This document shows, in pieces, positions 24,601-32,960 of a stretch of 64,000 bases of DNA; position 1 is the stretch's first letter, and every line of letters begins with the position of its first letter. Under the pieces are notes generated by a model. The model was not told the DNA's origin, ran no database searches, and saw nothing but the letters and a program-made list of their open reading frames with translations. The position numbers and the translations under genes were made by a program. Source of the stretch: Bombyx mori (Eukaryota > Arthropoda > Insecta > Lepidoptera > Bombycidae); contig NC_085128.1 of NCBI RefSeq assembly GCF_030269925.1, positions 10,790,501 to 10,854,500 on the forward strand, in the 5' to 3' direction.

Positions 24601-27600
24601 CTAAGGTCATGTTCAACGACCATATCATTCCTGGACCGGTAATAGTCGAATCTGCGGTACTCGAAGTTGTGTCTGAATACACCTATCTAGGCCAAATTAT
24701 TCAGCTGGGCAGGGCCAACTTTGAGAAGGAAGCTGATAGGCGCATACAGTTGGGCTGGGCTGCGTATGGAAAACTCCGTCACATCTTGAACTCAGCAATC
24801 CCGCAATGCTTAAAGACAAAAGTTTTCAACGCTTGTGTGCTGCCGGTCATGACATATGGCGCTGAAACGTGGACATTAACCGTAGGTTTGGTCCGTAAGC
24901 TCAAAGTCGCTCAGCGTGCTATGGAAAGGTGTATGCTCGGAGTTTCTTTGATGGATCGAGTCAGAAATGATGAAATTCGTCAAAGAACCAAAGTAACCGA
25001 CATAGTCCTAAAGGTTAGCAAGCTGAAGTGGCAATGGGCCGGACATACGTGTCGCAGAACCGATGGCCGATGGAGCAGACGTGTTCTGGACTGGAGACCG
25101 CGTACCGGTAAACGCAGCGTTGGGCGTCCCCCTGCCCGTTGGACCGATGACTTGCGGCGATATGCTGGGAGAGATTGGATGCGGAAGGCGGAGGATCGTT
25201 CATTGTGGCGGACTATGGGAGAGGCCTACATCCAGCAGTGGAGAGACACAGGCTGATGATGAACAATTATTAACTAAAAAGTTTTTCTTTTTTAAATTGT
25301 GGGCCGGAACCCTAGAAAAAAAGCTATACTATACAATCTAGATACTATATTATCTATACTCTCAGCTCACGTCGTAAAATATTCACGTGATTTTGAAATA
25401 GTGTGATTTCATTATTTTATTCACGACAGATGTCATTGTACTCGGATACAATGAATAATTTATGTAAATACCATTATTTATGGACTAATCAAATTTGTTT
25501 ATTCCGGTGATTATGCAAAAATTTTCATCAACTTTTTGTATTCGAAAGAAAACCACTTTCATCTTTTACTAAAATAAAATTTTATTAGTGATCGAAGTTA
25601 TTAATTTAAATGAACTTCGAGACCAACTGGTTCAACATTTAAATGGAAATTCGATACGTTATTATGTAGCATCATTAAAATTTATTCTTAACGCGTTTTT
25701 TTTTCATTGTCCAATTTAATAAATTAAATAACCGAGCGGTTTGTTTTCGCTGCACCTGGTAGAAAAATACATAATATGCTCCTGTTTACATTATGTACAT
25801 ATATTGTGTATTGTATTGTAGCGTAGTATTATTTTATTAAGTATTTTATCCTCAACACAAAATATAAATTTATTTTTAATTAAGTTTAACAAAATGCATA
25901 ATATATATAATGCAAAAGGCATATTATTTTAGAAAAGTTTTGATTTTTTTAAAGCAATTTTTATTTACTTTAAATCAGTACAAATATTTGAATAAATTAT
26001 TCTAACTTCGGCTATAAATCTTAGTGAGATCCCGTCATTTAATAATACTGAACTAACCATACCGATACTACATAACTAATGTCGCCCAAAGAATACTATT
26101 TTTATTTATATTTTGTATATAATTTATTTTTAAGTAAATTAGTTTTTTGACCATACTTTTTTATTTAATTTATTCATACTTTAGTAAAAGCATTCGTACT
26201 ATATCTCGCATTCTTCAAGAACTCTGCGTTAAGCAGTGTCTTTCGGCGCTCGCATGGGCGTATACTATATTTTTTTAACATATCTCCCAGCGAGGAAATG
26301 ATTTCATAGAGCGCCTTGTCGTTCAGGGCAAAGTAGAGGGCACCAGACCGCGTCCAAAGTTGCCCATACGAAGGACCGACCAAGTCAAGTCGGCAGTTGA
26401 CGTGTTTGCATGAGTGTACCAAACTCACCACAAACCGGGAGAAGTGGTGATTGCTCGCGAGGCGCATTACATCTGCCCACAGCAATGATACTGAATGACG
26501 ACTACGACCGCTCTGACAAGAGTGATACGACAAAGAATAAAAAGCATTCCACTAATGTATCCAATGTTGGTTTGAATTGTAGAAACTGTTTATTTTAACA
26601 GCCGTTTCTGATTACATATTATGTTTTTATTGGAATTGCAGACTTATTGTATGCAATATTTTTGTTTTTTTCCCTGCCTACTCGCTGTTATCCTAAGGGA
26701 CTATTACAGGCATGAACGGTTTGGTAGGTGAGCTCACGGGGCTCAACCTGGTATGCGGTGCGTATCAACATGAATACATAAATCGATGACTTTGCTGTGT
26801 GTCCTTGTATGTCTTAAACAGACTTCCTTTTTTTTTCTATATAAGCGTCATTCTAATTCCACCGAGCCTACCAAATTTTTAGTTGGGTTATTGACATTTA
26901 GAATGTGACAATCATCGTTCCAACGAACAGAAAAAAAGAGCCTCGAACTTGTGTAAACTTGTAAGTTTTGATATGCAGATTCGTACATCGGTATGGATCA
27001 ACAGCAAGACATGAAGCTGGACGTTAAGGAGGCAGCCGCAGTGCCCGCCGAGCATCCGCAGTGGGACCTGAGCGATTCCGACACCGACAACAACGACCAG
27101 GTTTGTAGTTCCTCTCATCGCCTATGCGGCCTCTGGTCATCTGTAGACTCTGTCAGTGGGCGTAATAAGCATGCTGTGTATTCATTAAAAAAAGGCATAG
27201 ATAAGTTAAGACGTGAATGCCGCCATCTTTCTTGAGTAAGTCGTAACTCATTTGACATTGACATGACTTGACAAATACACTCCATACAAAGCGGAACGCA
27301 TGATTGATTCTCACTCAATCACTCACTGTTACTCAAAAAAATGCTATAACCGTATATATAAATGTCAATCGTCAGATTTTGCCTACAACCGGACATAAGA
27401 TTGTGCAAATTTCTGCAAAACTATAAACTATGTATTTATTTTTGTTTATTTACTTATGTAGTTTATTATACATCGTTTATTAATATATATATTTAATTTA
27501 TTTACCAAATTATATTTGAAATTTAATATTGTAAAATGTTTTATTATATAAGTAAGTCTTATTAAAACATGATATATCTTATTTTTCACAGGGAGGCAAC

Positions 27601-27642
27601 GAAAGTGAATTTACAACAGATGACGAGGTCGAGGAAGATTAA
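12512..27642 (+). CDS. Sec63: Translocation protein Sec63 (DNAJC23-type ER J-protein)
   Basis: Twelve coding exons (12512-12635, 12886-13217, 13690-13860, 14500-14706, 15415-15643, 16233-16526, 16748-16874, 17827-18098, 19181-19380, 20623-20788, 26979-27100, 27592-27642) have compatible phases and total 2295 nt: 764 aa plus stop, against 760 for human SEC63. Sec63 spans the ER membrane, partners Sec61/Sec62 and recruits lumenal BiP through its J domain for post-translational import. Visible: a TM near residues 14-36, a second TM near 76-95, a lumenal J domain about 104-165 with HPD at 133-135, a third TM about 187-213, then the cytosolic Brl-type Sec63 domain. That domain contains ENCMKLS and QGLWEYKSPLLQLP. 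A Lys/Ala/Pro linker, an acidic Ser/Asp/Glu stretch, a second Sec63 part (EYWWCYICDRK) and an acidic tail like the Sec62-binding tail follow. A CQCPNC motif (residues 50-55) follows the first TM. Introns are full of repeats. Confidence 0.96.
12886..13217 (+). CDS. Sec63: Sec63 exon 2 (TM2 and J domain)
   Basis: Begins after TTTTTAG. Encodes CQCPNC, the second membrane segment (AIVSGWVLLGFLAYKVS), and the J domain with EIKKSYRK and the HPD triad. Donor CAG|GTAAAC, phase 0. Confidence 0.95.
13575..13665 (+). repeat. RTE LINE 3'-end fragment
   Basis: GAGAGGCCTTTGCTCTGCAGTGGGGTACC resembles the 3' terminus of RTE elements (compare GAGGCCTACATCCAGCAGTGGAG at 25219). Intron 2 of Sec63. Confidence 0.5.
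13690..13860 (+). CDS. Sec63: Sec63 exon 3
   Basis: 57 codons, phase 0 at both ends. Encodes the end of the J domain (NWEKYGNPDGPG, FGIALPSWIV) and most of the third membrane segment. Acceptor TTATTTAG, donor GCT|GTTAGT. Confidence 0.95.
14165..14290 (+). repeat. Degraded Bm1 SINE body fragment
   Basis: TCTCGAGATGGGTGG, TGTAATGCTTATGGACTCCAGTAATCACTTAATACCAGATGG match the Bm1 3' body with many changes. It lies in Sec63 intron 3. Confidence 0.6.
14500..14706 (+). CDS. Sec63: Sec63 exon 4
   Basis: 69 codons, phase 0. Encodes GTWWYRSIRFSGEQ and KRALMILAASCEFD at the start of the cytosolic Sec63 domain. Acceptor TTTTCAG, donor AGT|GTGAGT. Confidence 0.95.
15415..15643 (+). CDS. Sec63: Sec63 exon 5
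   Basis: Encodes LLRELPNLGEKN, PYSIKARAILHAHLSRM and ELVNCVNQLIALAYARR of the Sec63 domain. Acceptor CAAATAG, donor A|GTAAGT, phase 1. Confidence 0.95.
16155..16186. other. Perfect intronic hairpin before Sec63 exon 6
   Basis: A 14-bp perfect inverted repeat (CAAATAAGACGTGC / GCACGTCTTATTTG) separated by 4 nt, ending 46 nt before the exon 6 acceptor dinucleotide. It sits where the branch point would be expected. Not flanked by U-runs, so not a bacterial-type terminator; role unknown. Confidence 0.85.
16233..16526 (+). CDS. Sec63: Sec63 exon 6
   Basis: Encodes PRLPTIETIENCMKLSP and QGLWEYKSPLLQLPYI of the helical Sec63 domain. The frame continues open leftwards past the acceptor TTTCGCAG, but family alignment places the border at 16233. 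Phase 1 at both ends. Confidence 0.94.
16748..16874 (+). CDS. Sec63: Sec63 exon 7
   Basis: Encodes VIDDENSTVVTAGAIVTVTV, corresponding to the start of the immunoglobulin-like part of the Sec63 domain. Acceptor TTTTACAG, donor AA|GTAAGT, phase 2. Confidence 0.93.
17567..17632 (+). repeat. SINE-like tail fragment
   Basis: TTCACCACTCACCATTAGGTGGGCTGTCGG, CTCGTCTGCCTATAAGG, then poly(A). Same tail family as 19413. Sec63 intron 7. Confidence 0.65.
17827..18098 (+). CDS. Sec63: Sec63 exon 8 (Lys/Ala/Pro linker)
   Basis: Encodes EEEEGAGENAEKGENG, RPVWMKQAKKQAPKKAKK, then a low-complexity Ala/Pro run (17996-18050, C/G-rich triplets) and KKVKEPKKKDDD. It matches the charged insert of Sec63 proteins. 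The GC-rich codons contrast with the A/T-rich neighbours. Donor G|GTCTGT, phase 1. Confidence 0.9.
18580..18828 (+). mobile_element. RTE LINE 3'-terminal fragment
   Basis: Encodes the end of an RTE ORF (DGKRSRGRQVRRWEDDLK, then RVARDRIHWK and a stop), followed by GAGGCCTATGC and an (ATT)n run. Only the last ~60 codons remain. Sec63 intron 8. Confidence 0.7.
18898..19172 (+). mobile_element. Bm1 SINE, 5'-truncated, ending at Sec63 exon 9 acceptor
   Basis: Carries GGTGGTAGGACCTCTTGGGAGTC, GCCGTGAAGCAGTGATGCG, CTCGAGGTGGGTGGCGCA, GGGCTCCAGTAACCACTTAAC and GCAATAAAA, then a long A-run and (TA)n that reaches to within about 10 nt of the exon 9 splice acceptor (AG at 19179-19180). The tRNA-like head is missing. 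Confidence 0.85.
19181..19380 (+). CDS. Sec63: Sec63 exon 9 (acidic segment)
   Basis: Encodes EDSDVGSSDELGSHSSSEDE, a Ser/Asp/Glu-rich stretch with many possible CK2 sites, then DDQWEKFQKRLQKRERLE and PVHCPYFPQ. The acceptor (TTAACAG) has no pyrimidine tract because of the SINE tail upstream. Confidence 0.92.
19413..19530 (+). repeat. SINE-like tail (GGCAGCGGCTTGG family)
   Basis: Best copy of this interspersed tail: GCGGTAGGCAGCGGCTTGG, GGCATTGCTGAAGTCCATGG, ACTCACCATCAGGTGGGCC, CTCGTCTGCCTACAAGGGC, AATAAAAAAAA. Sec63 intron 9. Confidence 0.75.
19808..19969. mobile_element. Palindromic MITE, full length
   Basis: A ~162-bp near-palindrome. The left arm TGTGCTTAGTGAGATTTTTT..AACGTTCTCGATA is mirrored at the right end (TATCGAGAACATT..CACACTAAGCACA). 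Inner arms carry AACTCAAATTTGTATG and GTTGGAAC on both sides of a CCCTAGCGGC centre. Other full or half copies: 21916, 45388, 60942 and 61704. Confidence 0.75.
19970..20622. other. Sec63 intron 9, remaining part
   Basis: Non-coding intron DNA with no further recognised repeat. The last 20 nt before exon 10 are a (TG)n-like tract ending in TCTACCAG. Confidence 0.6.
20623..20788 (+). CDS. Sec63: Sec63 exon 10
   Basis: Encodes EKQEYWWCYICDRKSHTLL, ELQLRFTAPRWPGLYTLAC and CCLRS. It matches the last folded part of the Sec63 domain (human has EKQEWWWLYIADRK). Strongly GC-rich at third positions. Donor G|GTACGT, phase 1. Confidence 0.94.
20816..21052 (+). repeat. Non-LTR retroposon 3' tail
   Basis: CACAGCCCACTGAGTTTCTC, GGTAGATTCTGCGAAGCACT, GTTAGCAACACTCCCGG, TTTGAGCCCCGTGAGCTCACC, GCTGAAATAGCCTCTCAAGG, then A-run. 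The flanks share ACGACACG-like sequence (near 20807 and 21051), a possible target duplication. Same family at 28740 and, reversed, at 24037, 58247 and 63147. Confidence 0.7.
21916..21996. mobile_element. Half copy of the palindromic MITE
   Basis: GCCGCTAGGGGCGCTGTTC then GATCGAGAAGTTAAAAAACT and CGCATTAAGCACA: the right half of the MITE. Sec63 intron 10. Confidence 0.65.
22122..22330 (+). repeat. SINE-like tail followed by Bm1 fragment
   Basis: GCGGTAGGTAGCGGCTTGG, GGTATTGCTGAAGTCAATCG, ACTCACCATCAG and GTCTGCCTACAATAGCAATA up to 22237. It is followed by a diverged Bm1 piece (GTTGTAAATGTCTATGGG, TAACCATTTAAAAGACAG). Sec63 intron 10. Confidence 0.6.
22331..23903. other. Sec63 intron 10, no recognised element
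   Basis: A/T-rich intron DNA. Words such as GCCATCTAGTGGCCGACG (23828-23847) look like part of an interspersed repeat, but boundaries are not visible. Confidence 0.45.
23904..24120 (-). mobile_element. Composite: Bm1 fragment fused to retroposon tail, antisense
   Basis: On the minus strand a LINE-like tail (CTCGCCGGATCTTCTCAGTA..GGTAGATTCCGCGAAG, 24120-24037) runs directly into the Bm1 3' body (CTTAGAACTTATATCTCAAG, GGGCTCCAGTAACCACC, poly-T on plus at 23904). Two families joined without a gap suggests one insertion into the other or a hybrid template. Confidence 0.65.
24450..25262 (+). mobile_element. 5'-truncated RTE LINE with open RT C-terminus
   Basis: A continuous 267-codon frame (24453-25256) gives YLSHLRFADDIVIMAES (FADD box), TYLGQIIQLGRANFEKEADR, YGAETWTLTVG, KLKWQWAGHTCRRTDG, GKRSVGRPPARW and ends WRDTG, then TGATGATGA. 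Same RTE-type layout as at 7.5-8.6 kb but a different subfamily, with no stop or frameshift in what remains. Endonuclease and RT fingers are missing. It lies in Sec63 intron 10, in the sense orientation. Confidence 0.85.
24453..25256 (+). pseudogene. RTE reverse transcriptase C-terminal fragment (open)
   Basis: 267 codons cover the catalytic FADD box to the zinc-knuckle-less C-terminus typical of RTE. The first codon is an internal Met/Ile position, not a real start. The intact frame suggests a fairly young insertion. Without the palm motifs upstream it cannot be active. Confidence 0.75.
26174..26533 (-). other. Unrecognised 119-codon ORF in Sec63 intron 10
   Basis: An open frame in a patch that is less A/T-rich than its surroundings, encoding WADVMRLASNHHFSRFVVSL, SYGQLWTRSGALYF and IISSLGDMLKKYSIRP. 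I do not recognise a family. It may be a piece of a mobile-element or retrocopied protein; no splice or promoter context is apparent. Confidence 0.25.
26684..26765 (-). repeat. Retroposon tail remnant, antisense
   Basis: GGTAGGTGAGCTCACGGGGCTCAACC is the reverse of the GAGCCCCGTGAGCTCACCTA block of the tail family seen at 20816. Confidence 0.5.
26979..27100 (+). CDS. Sec63: Sec63 exon 11
   Basis: Encodes SYIGMDQQQDMKLDVKEA, VPAEHPQWDLSDSDTDNNDQ. The ..P..HPQWD word is a family hallmark near the C-terminus. Acceptor ATATGCAG, donor CAG|GTTTGT. Confidence 0.94.
27592..27642 (+). CDS. Sec63: Sec63 exon 12 (acidic tail)
   Basis: Encodes GGNESEFTTDDEVEED and TAA. The acidic end corresponds to the Sec62-interacting tail of the family. 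A polyadenylation signal AATAAA follows at 27747. Acceptor TTTTTCACAG. Confidence 0.93.
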   Translation, partial: GGNESEFTTDDEVEED

Positions 27643-27746
27643 ACATTGAAAATTAAGTTATTTTTATAGAGTTTATTACTGTCGGGTAAATAATTAATTA
27701 TTATCATCGTTTGTGGAAAATGTCTGTATCGTTAAAGAGCGAATGA

Positions 27747-27752
27747 AATAAA
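27747..27752 (+). terminator. Sec63: Sec63 polyadenylation signal
   Basis: AATAAA 105 nt after the Sec63 stop, followed by a GT/T-rich stretch. Confidence 0.6.
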
Positions 27753-28564
27753 ACATTTTAATATACAGTCGTTTTTCTTCTACTCGACTTGTTTTATTTC
27801 GTCCTTGTCATTTACAATATCTAAACGTGTACGTATCGGGGGAATATGAAATTGAAACAATTTTCTATATTATTTTATTTCGTTTTTTTTTAGCTTTTAT
27901 CGCGGGCTTTGGCGCGACGACCGAATCAAGAAATTCCGTAACGAAAATAAAACCTAACACCCCGCTCCGCCTACCATATACCCCACTGCATGTGCATCAT
28001 AAAAGTCTGCCCATCTCTCTCTCGCGCGGTCTAGCTTATGAGTGTGAAGGGGCCAGTTAATGTTTTGCTTTTTTTAATGTTTATAAATATAGCGCGGTCT
28101 TATTTTATTATTGTCTAATTGTAATTGCATAAGTTGATAAAAAATGCTATGCAATAGCTTAACCGCGGCAGTCCCCGAGTGCCACACGTGTTTTTTTTAT
28201 TTTTTTATTTATTTATTGGGTACCAGCATGCTATACATCAGCACAGAATATTACAAGTAACATATACATACAACAATCTCATACTAAATGCTAACACAAT
28301 TACATTTACAGTTGCCCACTGCATGTATCGGTAAAAACAATCGGTTCATTGTATGATAGTAGAAAAAAAAATATATCATCACATGAAAATTTAACATTAT
28401 TACACACACTTACAGTCTTTGTAAATAAAAATGAATGTTTGTTAGTTATGTTATTCTTAGTCGTTACGCTTTTAACAGGGTGGTCATGATCACGTTTGCC
28501 CGTAATCTCCCTGTTCATGGCCATCCTACTGCACTAATATAAGAGCCCTCTAAACAGAATTGGG
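27753..28564. other. Intergenic, nothing recognised
   Basis: A/T-rich DNA with no supported gene. A T-rich stretch at 28190-28220 may mark an antisense retroposon end. Confidence 0.45.
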
Positions 28565-28950
28565 TTGGTTTGGCTGACACGAGAACCCTCTCATCATGGC
28601 CGCCGGTAACTACATTCCCGATCCTGCGGAAAGAATGGAAAGCAGTTGACGTCGCCCCAAACACGTCATTTCGGATCCTCCCGATCCTCTAACGGTGCTT
28701 TTAGGTAACTCAAGCACCGGTCACCGGTCACCGTAAATTAGCCCTCAGACACAGCCCACTGAGTTTCTCGCCGGATCTTCTCAATGGGTCGCGTTTCCGA
28801 TCCGGTGGTAGATTCTGCGAAGCACGGCTCTTGCTAGGGTTCGTTTTAGCAACGTCGTCAGGTTTGAGCCCCGTGAGCTCACCTACTAGTTAAGGTTCCG
28901 CTGAAATAGCCTCACAAGGCTATCAGCTAAGATAGGAAAAACAAAAAAAA
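28565..28950 (+). mobile_element. Non-LTR retroposon 3' region with tail
   Basis: Longer copy of the tail family: an upstream part (CATTCCCGATCCTGCGGAAAG, CACGTCATTTCGGATCCTCC) precedes CACAGCCCACTGAGTTTCTC..GGTTTGAGCCCCGTGAGC..AAGGCTATCAGC and an A-run. The upstream part also appears reversed at 58300, so it belongs to the same element. No coding part remains. Confidence 0.65.
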
Positions 28951-29576
28951 AGTTGGTTTGGTCATCACAGAGAACGTTCATGTTATACCTGAACGAGTTC
29001 CTAAATTATCTGATTGTAATGAATCTTGGTGCAGTTACTGTAGTTCCTTGAAGGTTTCTGTCATAGTACCATCAACGTGGGATGATTAGAGTGGGAGCAG
29101 CGTCGATTAATCGATGTTTTTAAATATCTATAAGTATATTTTATTGTAATAGTCTCGAAGTTCAAGACTTCGGCTTAACTTGACGATTTGCGAATTCATC
29201 AATGAACGATGACAATAAATTACTAGTTTAGTTTAATATCGTGACCAGAATAAATAAATTAATTCGGTTTAGTACGTCTTATTGTTATGTAACGATGTGT
29301 TTTGATATTTTAAAGTACATTTATATCATACTTGCAATTAACGATTCACCGGTTTATCTAGTCCGGTATAAAATAGAAAGAAATCGCAAAACCAACTTGA
29401 TATTACTATAACCTTAAATTAAATTAAATTACATAATTCAATTATTTAAATATCCATTTCTCATCATGGTCAGTGTAGATTTTCATATACAATTGATTTA
29501 ATTTACTATATTCTTGTAGACATATGTACGAATTGCATTTAATGGACAATCACGTTATTATTAAATTAAAATATTA

Positions 29577-29775
29577 ATTTTACTGGCTGTTTACCCGCGG
29601 CTTCGTCCGCGTGCTCAAGAAAAAGTATCAGTGTTATTTCCGGTGGGAATAAGATATTTTTTTTGGAGATAAAACGTAGCCTATGTCACTCTCCTAACCC
29701 ACGACTATCACTAAAAAAATCAATCCCTTACTTCGTTTCGAAGTGAAAGAGACATAAACAAACAAACGTACTTAA
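29577..29775 (+). repeat. Lepidopteran interspersed repeat (CGCGGCTTCGTCCGCG type)
   Basis: GCTGTTTACCCGCGGCTTCG..AAACGTAGCCTATGTCACTC..GAGACATAAACAAACAAACGTA. Widespread short retroposon type in moths (recalled). Related but not identical to the tandem pair at 47.2 kb. Confidence 0.6.
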
Positions 29776-30056
29776 AATATTATATGGTTTAGATCGGATT
29801 TAAGTAAGGTTCAGACTACTCTCAATAAACACAGTAAAGAAAAAATATTTTGTAAATCATGTAATATTTCAGTTCCTTTTTTAAATATACTACATTTTTA
29901 CTCCTATTGTTCGAAATCAGGCCTGGTTTGAAGAGTGTTACAGCGGTAATACTATATATTTGAGATTAGGTCTCGTGTCTTAAGGCGGTCTGGTCTCTAC
30001 GAACCACTCAAAACCAGATGGGACTTTCACCTGTTTCCAATACAAAATTCATAGAG

Positions 30057-32059
30057 CAAGAGCCCGCGACAGCCAGACCTTCGTTATTTTATAAAAGCTG
30101 AAAGTTTCTCTGTGTATGTCTCCCAACACAGGTAAGAACGACCCGCCATTATAGAGTTCCGATTGTGGTTACTTGGGCAGGTAACAGGCAGTAAAGGTAT
30201 ATAAAATAGTACCTTAAATTCGTTAAAGTATAAAGGTTGTTTTTTTAATATTTAGTCCAGAATATCTTTAGAAATCATGATATCCGTTGCCGGACACTTT
30301 TTCCAGTTGTTACCCCCTGCCAGACACCCTTAAACTTTAATAAATTTTAATTATACTTTCGTTATACTATAAAAGCTAAATTTTATATATTATGTTACTT
30401 AGGGACTTATAAAAATATGTTACCCCAAGAGCCGGACAGTTTTAATGGTTCTTACATCTTGCCAGACACATTGAGAGCCCGCTGTAGGTGCGAGCGCGAG
30501 GTAGCAACTGTTCAAGCGGGTGTGAGCGAGATAGAGTGCTTAGTCTATTGTGATCTTTTACTGCACATCAGCTGACGTTTATAGGATTTATCCGTTCTAA
30601 GTAGTGATATCGAGGCGCCACTCGGCATGGGAAGCTCTGTCATTCTGGCGGGCGACCTAAATTGTAAACACATCAGGTGGAACTCACACACCACAACCCC
30701 TAATGGCAGGCGGCTCGACGCGTTAGTCGATGATCTCGCCTTCGATATCATCGCTCCGCTAACCCCGACTCACTACCCGCTAAATATCGCGCATCGCCCG
30801 GATATACTCGACATAGCGTTATTAAAAAACGTAACTCTGCGCTTACACTCGATCGAAGTAGTTTTAGAGTTAGATTCAGACCACCGCCCCGTCATTATGA
30901 AGCTCGGTCGCGCTCCCGATTCCGTTCCCGTCACGAGGACTGTGGTGGATTGGCACACGCTGGGCATTAGCCTGGCTGAATCTGATCCACCATCGCTCCC
31001 GTTTAGCCCGGACTCTACCCCGTCTCCTCAGGATACCGCTGAAGCCATAGACATCGTAACGTCACACATCACCTCGACATTAGATAGGTCATCGAAGCAA
31101 GTTGTGGCGGAGGACTTCCTTCACCGCTTCAAATTGCCCGACGATATTAGGGAACTCCTTAGAGCTAAGAACGCTTCGATCCGTGCCTACGATAGGTATC
31201 CTACAGTGGAAAATCGTACTCGAATGCGTGCCCTACAACGCGACGTAAAGTCTCGCATCGCCGAAGTCCGAGATGCCAGATGGTCTGATTTCTTAGGACT
31301 CGCGCCCTCTCAAAGGTCTTACTACCGCTTAGCTCGTACTCTCAAATCGGATACGGTAGTAGCTATGCCCCCCCTCGTGGCCCCTCAGGCCGACTCGATA
31401 GTTCAATATCGACAACAATGAGGAAAATTATAAGAACGATTAAATATTTTTCTTTGACATGTAATATTTTGTTTGTACTTTATAATATTAAAATAACCTT
31501 TTATTTTCTATAATATTGCTATGAACGTAATAAAATAATTTTTTTATTGGATATCTTAAAAGATCACAATAGACTAAGCACTCTATCTCGCTCACACCCG
31601 CTTGAACAGTTGCTACCTCGCGCTCGCACCTACAGCGGGCTCTCAATGTGTCTGGCAAGATGTAAGAACCATTAAAACTGTCCGGCTCTTGGGGTAACAT
31701 ATTTTTATAAGTCCCTAAGTAACATAATATATAAAATTTAGCTTTTATAGTATAACGAAAGTATAATTAAAATTTATTAAAGTTTAAGGGTGTCTGGCAG
31801 GGGGTAACAACTGGAAAAAGTGTCCGGCAACGGATATCATGATTTCTAAAGATATTCTGGACTAAATATAAAAAAAACAACCTTTATACTTTAACGAATT
31901 TAAGGTACTATTTTATATACCTTTACTGCCTGTTACCTGCCCAAGTAACCACAATCGGAACTCTATAATCGCGGGTCGTTCTTACCTGTGTTGGAGACAT
32001 ACACAGAGAAACTTTCAGCTTTTATAAAATAACGAAGGTCTGGCTGTCGCGGGCTCTTG
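30057..32059. mobile_element. 2.0-kb fold-back element with ~500-bp terminal inverted repeats
   Basis: The left arm 30057-30560 (504 nt) and right arm 31557-32059 (503 nt) are inverted copies that I found to differ at only a few positions (one extra C near 30122, C/G near 30146, A/T near 30250). Arms start CAAGAGCCCGCGACAGCCAG. The arms enclose 996 bp holding a Jockey-type LINE endonuclease fragment. No transposase is visible and I could not find a clear target duplication. The structure resembles fold-back transposons; the family is not recognised. Confidence 0.85.
30590..31435 (+). pseudogene. Jockey-type LINE fragment: endonuclease C-terminus to pre-RT linker
   Basis: The open frame (Met at 30627, reading about 264 codons to 31419) contains SSVILAGDLNCKHIRW (the GDLN/GDFN motif of APE-type LINE endonucleases), NGRRLDALVDD and LDSDHRPVIMKLG (the SDH motif), then a linker RSYYRLARTLKSD. 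Just before the stop the frame shifts: the alternative frame reads FNIDNNEENY. Both ends are cut: no N-terminal endonuclease, no reverse transcriptase. It sits exactly inside the fold-back arms. Confidence 0.75.
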
Positions 32060-32329
32060 GGATATCATATTGACATGACTTCATTTCATCGTGTTTTCTA
32101 CATAATTCCGCTTTTTTCCAATCACGCAGCAGTCAGAATTAAAATTACTTTTATGGTTCTCGCGTCTAGGATCTGGATAATTTACATTTCAACTAGGTAT
32201 AGTTACATTTTTGTTCTTCAGAAAGACATGTTGTTTTTACGACTTTACCACCCTTCCTTTCTGTGGAAATATCAGCTAACTTGTATTCAAATCGTTATTT
32301 TTAGTTTAATTGAATATAAAACGTAATTA

Positions 32330-32408
32330 TTAAGGGGTGTTCAGTTTTGGTAACCACTTAACACCAGGTGGGCTGCGAGCTCGTTCACCCATCAACGCAA
32401 TAAATAAA
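32330..32408 (+). repeat. Bm1 SINE 3' fragment
   Basis: GGTAACCACTTAACACCAGGTGGGCTGCGAGCTCG..CGCAATAAATAAAA matches the Bm1 end. Confidence 0.7.
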
Positions 32409-32518
32409 AAGTTTGCAAAATTCAAGAACGTGCGGATACATTATTCTAGATGAAAATATAGCTCATACTGTTTTCTGATTGCAAGGACCAGTTTAAAAAA
32501 TGAAGTTGATTTCGAGTC

Positions 32519-32960
32519 GTGTTGACCTTCGTTGAGTTTGAGGTCGGTGCAGGCTGTGGCGCTGCACAAAGGGATGATGTTGCGATCGCGAGGGTATCGT
32601 CCTCGGGAGGCTGCGCGGGTCGGTGCGAGGCGGGGTGGGACGCACAGGGTGCGGGGTGCGGGGGTCAGGCGGGGAGGTCTGGCGGCTCGACTCTCAGCCG
32701 CACACTCGCGCGCCACAACTCGCTGCTTCCCCACGATCGAACGACCGACGCCCGCGCCCGGTGTCGTATTACAGCTCTAAATTTATCTCGTGAGCGCGAT
32801 CGCCAATTTGGAAACGGTCGCGCGCCGTGTTTTGAACTGGTGATTGACAGTGCCGAGTGAGGAGTGATCCCCCGAGCGACGTATTATCGCCTGCCGACGT
32901 GAGTATCCTTGCATCCTTACCGGTGCCCGGGGCCGACTGACCGCGCGGGATGTTACCGCA
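32519..32960 (+). promoter_or_regulatory. CpG-rich patch with splice donor: probable promoter and 5' exon
   Basis: About 440 bp of dense G+C and CpG in an A/T-rich region. On the plus strand it ends with a consensus donor GAC|GTGAGT at 32898/32899. No protein family is seen in its ORFs. The next plus-strand gene start is Zasp at 54797, where an acceptor abuts the ATG and so requires an upstream untranslated exon. I infer this could be that exon; another gene is possible. Confidence 0.45.
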
